Of a DNA stretch of 64,000 bases, positions 61,778 to 64,000 are shown one piece after another. The notes beneath the pieces were generated by a model that searched no databases, was not told where the DNA came from, and saw nothing but the letters and a program-made list of their open reading frames with translations. The stretch is from Rubrobacter xylanophilus (GTDB lineage: Bacteria; Actinomycetota; Rubrobacteria; Rubrobacterales; Rubrobacteraceae): contig NZ_AP019791.1 in NCBI RefSeq assembly GCF_007164525.1, positions 2,839,501 to 2,903,500 on the forward strand. Direction: 5' to 3'. Every line of letters begins with the position of its first letter. The first letter of the stretch is position 1. A program made the translations under genes and the position numbers.

Positions 61778-62400
61778 CCCCCGTGGTGATGCCCGGCGCC
61801 CCGGTCGGCCGGCTCCGCCCCGCCCCGCTCCTCGAGCATCTCTTGCATGATCTGGATCTCACCGCGCTGCGAGCGGAGGATGGCTTCGGCCAGCCGCTCG
61901 ACCTCGGGGCGGTCGGTGCGCTCGAGAGCGGCCCGTGCCATGGGGATGGCACCCCGGTGGTGCTCGATCATGAGCCGCAGGAAGAGCCGGTCGGCCTCCT
62001 CCGGCGGGGCGCTGCGCAGCCGGTTTATCTCCTCAGGGGTGGCCATGCCGGGCATCCCGCCCGTGTGCCCCATCCAGGACATGGGCCGCTCCGTCCCGGT
62101 GAGGGGGAGCCCCCAGGCGGCGAGCCAGCCGTGCATCTGACCGATCTGGGCCTGCTGGGTGAGCACGATGTCCGTGGCGAGGGTGCGGAGGGCGGGATCG
62201 CGGGTCCTGTCCCGCACGATGCCGGCCATCTCCACGGCCTGGGCGTGATGCACGGACATGTCGCGGGCGAACCCGGCCTCGACAGAGCCCTCCCCGGGCG
62301 GTCGCTCCCGCAGGTAAAGGACGAAGGCGAGGGCGGCGAGCGCCAGCGCCAGTGCGGTCACCGCCGGGGGCGCGAGCCCCTCCCGGGAAAACCGCTTCAC
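61774..62400 (-). CDS. DUF305 membrane-anchored protein
   Basis: 208 aa. One N-terminal transmembrane helix (~10-30) and a four-helix ferritin-like domain with the paired motifs MSVHHAQAVEMA and MIEHHRGAIPMA. DUF305 proteins carry many His and Met residues and occur with copper-handling genes; a metal-binding role is likely. GTG start coupled to the upstream gene by GTGA; it ends sharing two bases with the response-regulator stop. Confidence 0.92.
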   Translation of the reverse strand: MKRFSREGLAPPAVTALALALAALAFVLYLRERPPGEGSVEAGFARDMSVHHAQAVEMAGIVRDRTRDPALRTLATDIVLTQQAQIGQMHGWLAAWGLPLTGTERPMSWMGHTGGMPGMATPEEINRLRSAPPEEADRLFLRLMIEHHRGAIPMARAALERTDRPEVERLAEAILRSQRGEIQIMQEMLEERGGAEPADRGAGHHHGG

Positions 62401-62975
62401 GAGGGCTCCCCGACGCCCCCGGTGCAGACGGCCCCGGGCTCCGGGGTCTGCGGTCCCTGCCGGTAGGCCCGGACGAACTGCTCGAGGCGCTCGTCGTTTG
62501 CGGAGTCCAGCCGGAGCTGCTTGCCCCACGCCGAGGCGACGACCGGCGCGGGAAGCTCCGGGTAGGGGCTCACGAGGATGTAGGTCTGGCTCTGGGCGAG
62601 CTCCCTGAGCCGCTCCACCTGCTCGCGGGGCAGGTCGGGGCGGTACGTGATCCAGACGGCCCCGTGCTCCAGCGAGTGGACGGCGTTCTCTTCCCGGACC
62701 GGCTCGTCGTAGAAGCCGCAGTTCTGCCAGACGGGGCTGTGCACCCCGCCGGCCGGAGGGGTCTGCTCGTAGTCCACGTCGCCCTGCGCGTGCCGGTTGC
62801 CGGGGCCCACGTCGTAGCTTCTTACCCCCGCGATGTCCCCGCCGCCGCGCCGGCTGTCGAGGACGGCGAAGACCGCGAAGGCCACGATGAGCGCCAGCAC
62901 TATCCCCCCGGCGACCAGGTACACCACGTTCGTGCCTCCCCGGCTTCTCCGGGGTTCCCTGCGAATCTTGCTCAC
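62397..62975 (-). CDS. DUF3105 membrane-anchored protein
   Basis: 192 aa. Basic N-terminus and one transmembrane helix (~20-42), then an external DUF3105 domain: PPAGGVHSPVWQNCGFYDEP, NAVHSLEHGAVWITYRPD and WGKQLRLDS. It is often encoded beside DUF305 proteins, as here, suggesting a joint extracytoplasmic role, possibly with metals. The GTG at 62975 leads directly into the membrane anchor. Confidence 0.9.
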   Translation of the reverse strand: MSKIRREPRRSRGGTNVVYLVAGGIVLALIVAFAVFAVLDSRRGGGDIAGVRSYDVGPGNRHAQGDVDYEQTPPAGGVHSPVWQNCGFYDEPVREENAVHSLEHGAVWITYRPDLPREQVERLRELAQSQTYILVSPYPELPAPVVASAWGKQLRLDSANDERLEQFVRAYRQGPQTPEPGAVCTGGVGEPS

Positions 62976-63063
62976 GCTTCCGAAAACCTCTTTGCCGTAT
63001 ACGTTCCCGCCGCAGGGAATGCTAGCACGGCTGCGCCGGAGAGGGGCGGTGAACCGTGCCACC

Positions 63064-63453
63064 CTACAGCGCGCGGGCGAGGAGGAGCGCCGCGAGCCCG
63101 AGCAGTAAGAGCCAGAGCCCGGCCACCACAACGACCCCGCCCCACGCGGCGGGACGGACCCTGCCGGGGTTCTCCATGGCCTTCTTGCGGCACTCCTCCA
63201 GGACGTGCGGGGGGATCATGCGAATCGCCAGCGCCACCCCCAGGGGGACGAGGAGGAGATCGTCCAGGTGCCCGAGCACCGGGATGGCGTCCGGGATGAG
63301 GTCGATGGGGCTCAGAGCGTAGGCCACGACGAGGGCGACGAAGAGCCGGGCGTGCAGGGGGGTGCGGGGGTCGCGGTAGGCGAGGTAGAGGGCGTGGACC
63401 TCGGCCTTCGTCCGGCGGGCCCAGCCCCTCAGCCTCCCGAACGCGGCGCTCAT
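63064..63453 (-). CDS. YkvA/DUF1232 membrane protein
   Basis: 129 aa. The DUF1232 core [31 protein letters not shown] is clear, with a second hydrophobic helix near the C-terminus. Function unknown. It overlaps the ynfA-like gene by ATGA, so the two are translated together. Confidence 0.92.
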   Translation of the reverse strand: MSAAFGRLRGWARRTKAEVHALYLAYRDPRTPLHARLFVALVVAYALSPIDLIPDAIPVLGHLDDLLLVPLGVALAIRMIPPHVLEECRKKAMENPGRVRPAAWGGVVVVAGLWLLLLGLAALLLARAL

Positions 63454-63791
63454 CCCGCTCCCCGCTCCGGGGCGACCATGACGAGCACCCCGGTAAGGGC
63501 GATCAAGGCCCCCGCCACGTCGTAGCGGTCGGGGCGGAAGCCGTCCACCAGCACCCCCCATAACAGCGACATGGCGATGAAGATCCCACCGTACGCGGCG
63601 TAGACCCGGCCGAACTCGGAGATGGGCTGCAGGGCGGCGACGACGCCGTAGAGGAAGAGGACGGCGCCGCCGAGGATGGCCAGCCAGAGGGGCCACTCCT
63701 CCCGCAGCCAGCCCCATACCAGATAGCCGCCCCCGATCTCACAGAGCCCGGCGAGCGTGAAGAGGAGCATGATAACTGCCAGCCTGTCCAC
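63450..63791 (-). CDS. YnfA/UPF0060 small membrane protein
   Basis: 113 aa from GTG 63791 (GGGAGG five bases upstream). It has four helices and the family motifs [37 protein letters not shown] and [15 protein letters not shown]. It is related in topology to small multidrug exporters; substrate unknown. GTG 63797 is an alternative start. Confidence 0.93.
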   Translation of the reverse strand: MDRLAVIMLLFTLAGLCEIGGGYLVWGWLREEWPLWLAILGGAVLFLYGVVAALQPISEFGRVYAAYGGIFIAMSLLWGVLVDGFRPDRYDVAGALIALTGVLVMVAPERGAG

Positions 63792-63890
63792 GAGCACCTC
63801 CCTCTTGCGTCACGTCTGCACAGTATATGAGAGCCGCATGGCGGCACCCGTCCCGCCCGGAGCGCCGCTTCGGGGGCGAGGGGCGCTCCT

Positions 63891-64000
63891 TCAGGGCCTC
63901 CGCCGGCCGGAGAAGAGCCTCAGGCCGTTGAGGGTGACGCCGATGGAGGTGCCCATGTCCGCGAGCACCGCGAGCCACAGGGTAACGAACCCGAAGGGGG
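63891..64000 (-). CDS. P1B-type heavy-metal ATPase, C-terminal end (partial)
   Basis: The last 36 codons are in view: TLWLAVLADMGTSIGVTLNG, then LRLFSGRRRP and stop. LADMGTSIGVTLNGLRL is the conserved last membrane helix of copper/zinc-type P1B ATPases, where the Met, Asp and Ser help bind the metal. Metal specificity cannot be set without the CPx region, which lies beyond the window edge. Confidence 0.9.
   Translation of the reverse strand, partial: PFGFVTLWLAVLADMGTSIGVTLNGLRLFSGRRRP

Noticed and set aside
1-64000. Mobile elements, prophage or CRISPR
   Set aside because: No transposase, integrase, terminal repeats, att-like duplication at the tRNA gene, or regularly spaced repeats were found.

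Overview
The window is a contiguous piece of a very G+C-rich bacterial chromosome. Nearly all codons end in G or C, GTG and TTG starts are common, and many neighbouring genes overlap by ATGA, GTGA, TAGTG or TTGA. The gene content (PASTA kinase, DUF4870, F420/PPOX-type protein, PadR, CUT2 sugar transport, pentose-acid oxidation, a bacterial D-amino-acid oxidase) fits a thermophilic actinobacterium of the Rubrobacter type. The D-amino-acid oxidase resembles the one described from Rubrobacter xylanophilus. That assignment is an inference; no 16S or ribosomal protein gene is present.

Layout. 1-9.8 kb: the end of a PfkB kinase, a GGDEF-EAL protein, a class I terpene synthase with a palindromic promoter, an aldo/keto reductase-hydrolase pair, an M14 carboxypeptidase that seems to start at AUU, and a PASTA Ser/Thr kinase. 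9.8-12.6 kb: a small unknown gene and a polar amino-acid ABC transporter. 12.7-25.3 kb: housekeeping and repair genes (family 4 uracil-DNA glycosylase, YbaB, RecR, MrfA-type helicase), a PQQ-type sugar dehydrogenase and a two-unit siroheme-decarboxylase-like protein. 25.3-28.5 kb: a minus-strand fluoride operon read from a promoter, fluoride riboswitch and terminator into a fused sensor-CrcB protein, a second CrcB, two DUF190 proteins and an MFS transporter.

28.5-31.4 kb: a PPOX-fold protein, a PadR regulator divergent from a D-amino-acid oxidase, and a FadR-type regulator. 31.4-43.4 kb: a sugar-acid catabolic island. An enolase-superfamily dehydratase, an FAH-fold 2-keto-3-deoxy-pentonate dehydratase and a 2-oxoglutarate-semialdehyde dehydrogenase together make a Weimberg-type route. 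Around them are an SDR, a DUF4432 epimerase-like protein, an amidohydrolase plus Rieske protein, and a double UxaA protein. The island also holds a chimeric gene relic. It ends with a peroxiredoxin-like gene whose active-site cysteine codon is an in-frame TGA followed by a SECIS-like hairpin, i.e. a probable selenoprotein. 43.4-50 kb (minus): a second regulon (FadR regulator, U32-like protein, enolase, SDR, then a FrcBCA-like ABC transporter). Two nearly identical promoter/operator copies stand in front of its two halves.

50-51.7 kb: small genes, including a 38-codon ORF behind a 12-base perfect Shine-Dalgarno sequence, and a decayed sugar-transferase end. 51.7-60.9 kb: a complete histidine-utilisation operon (RpiR regulator, YjiH transporter, hutH, an M20 hydrolase standing where a deformylase is expected, hutU, hutF, hutI). 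60.9-64 kb: tRNA-Arg(ACG), a response regulator with a degenerate receiver domain, DUF305 and DUF3105 membrane proteins, YkvA and YnfA proteins, and the end of a P1B-type metal ATPase. No transposase, integrase, CRISPR array or rRNA was seen.
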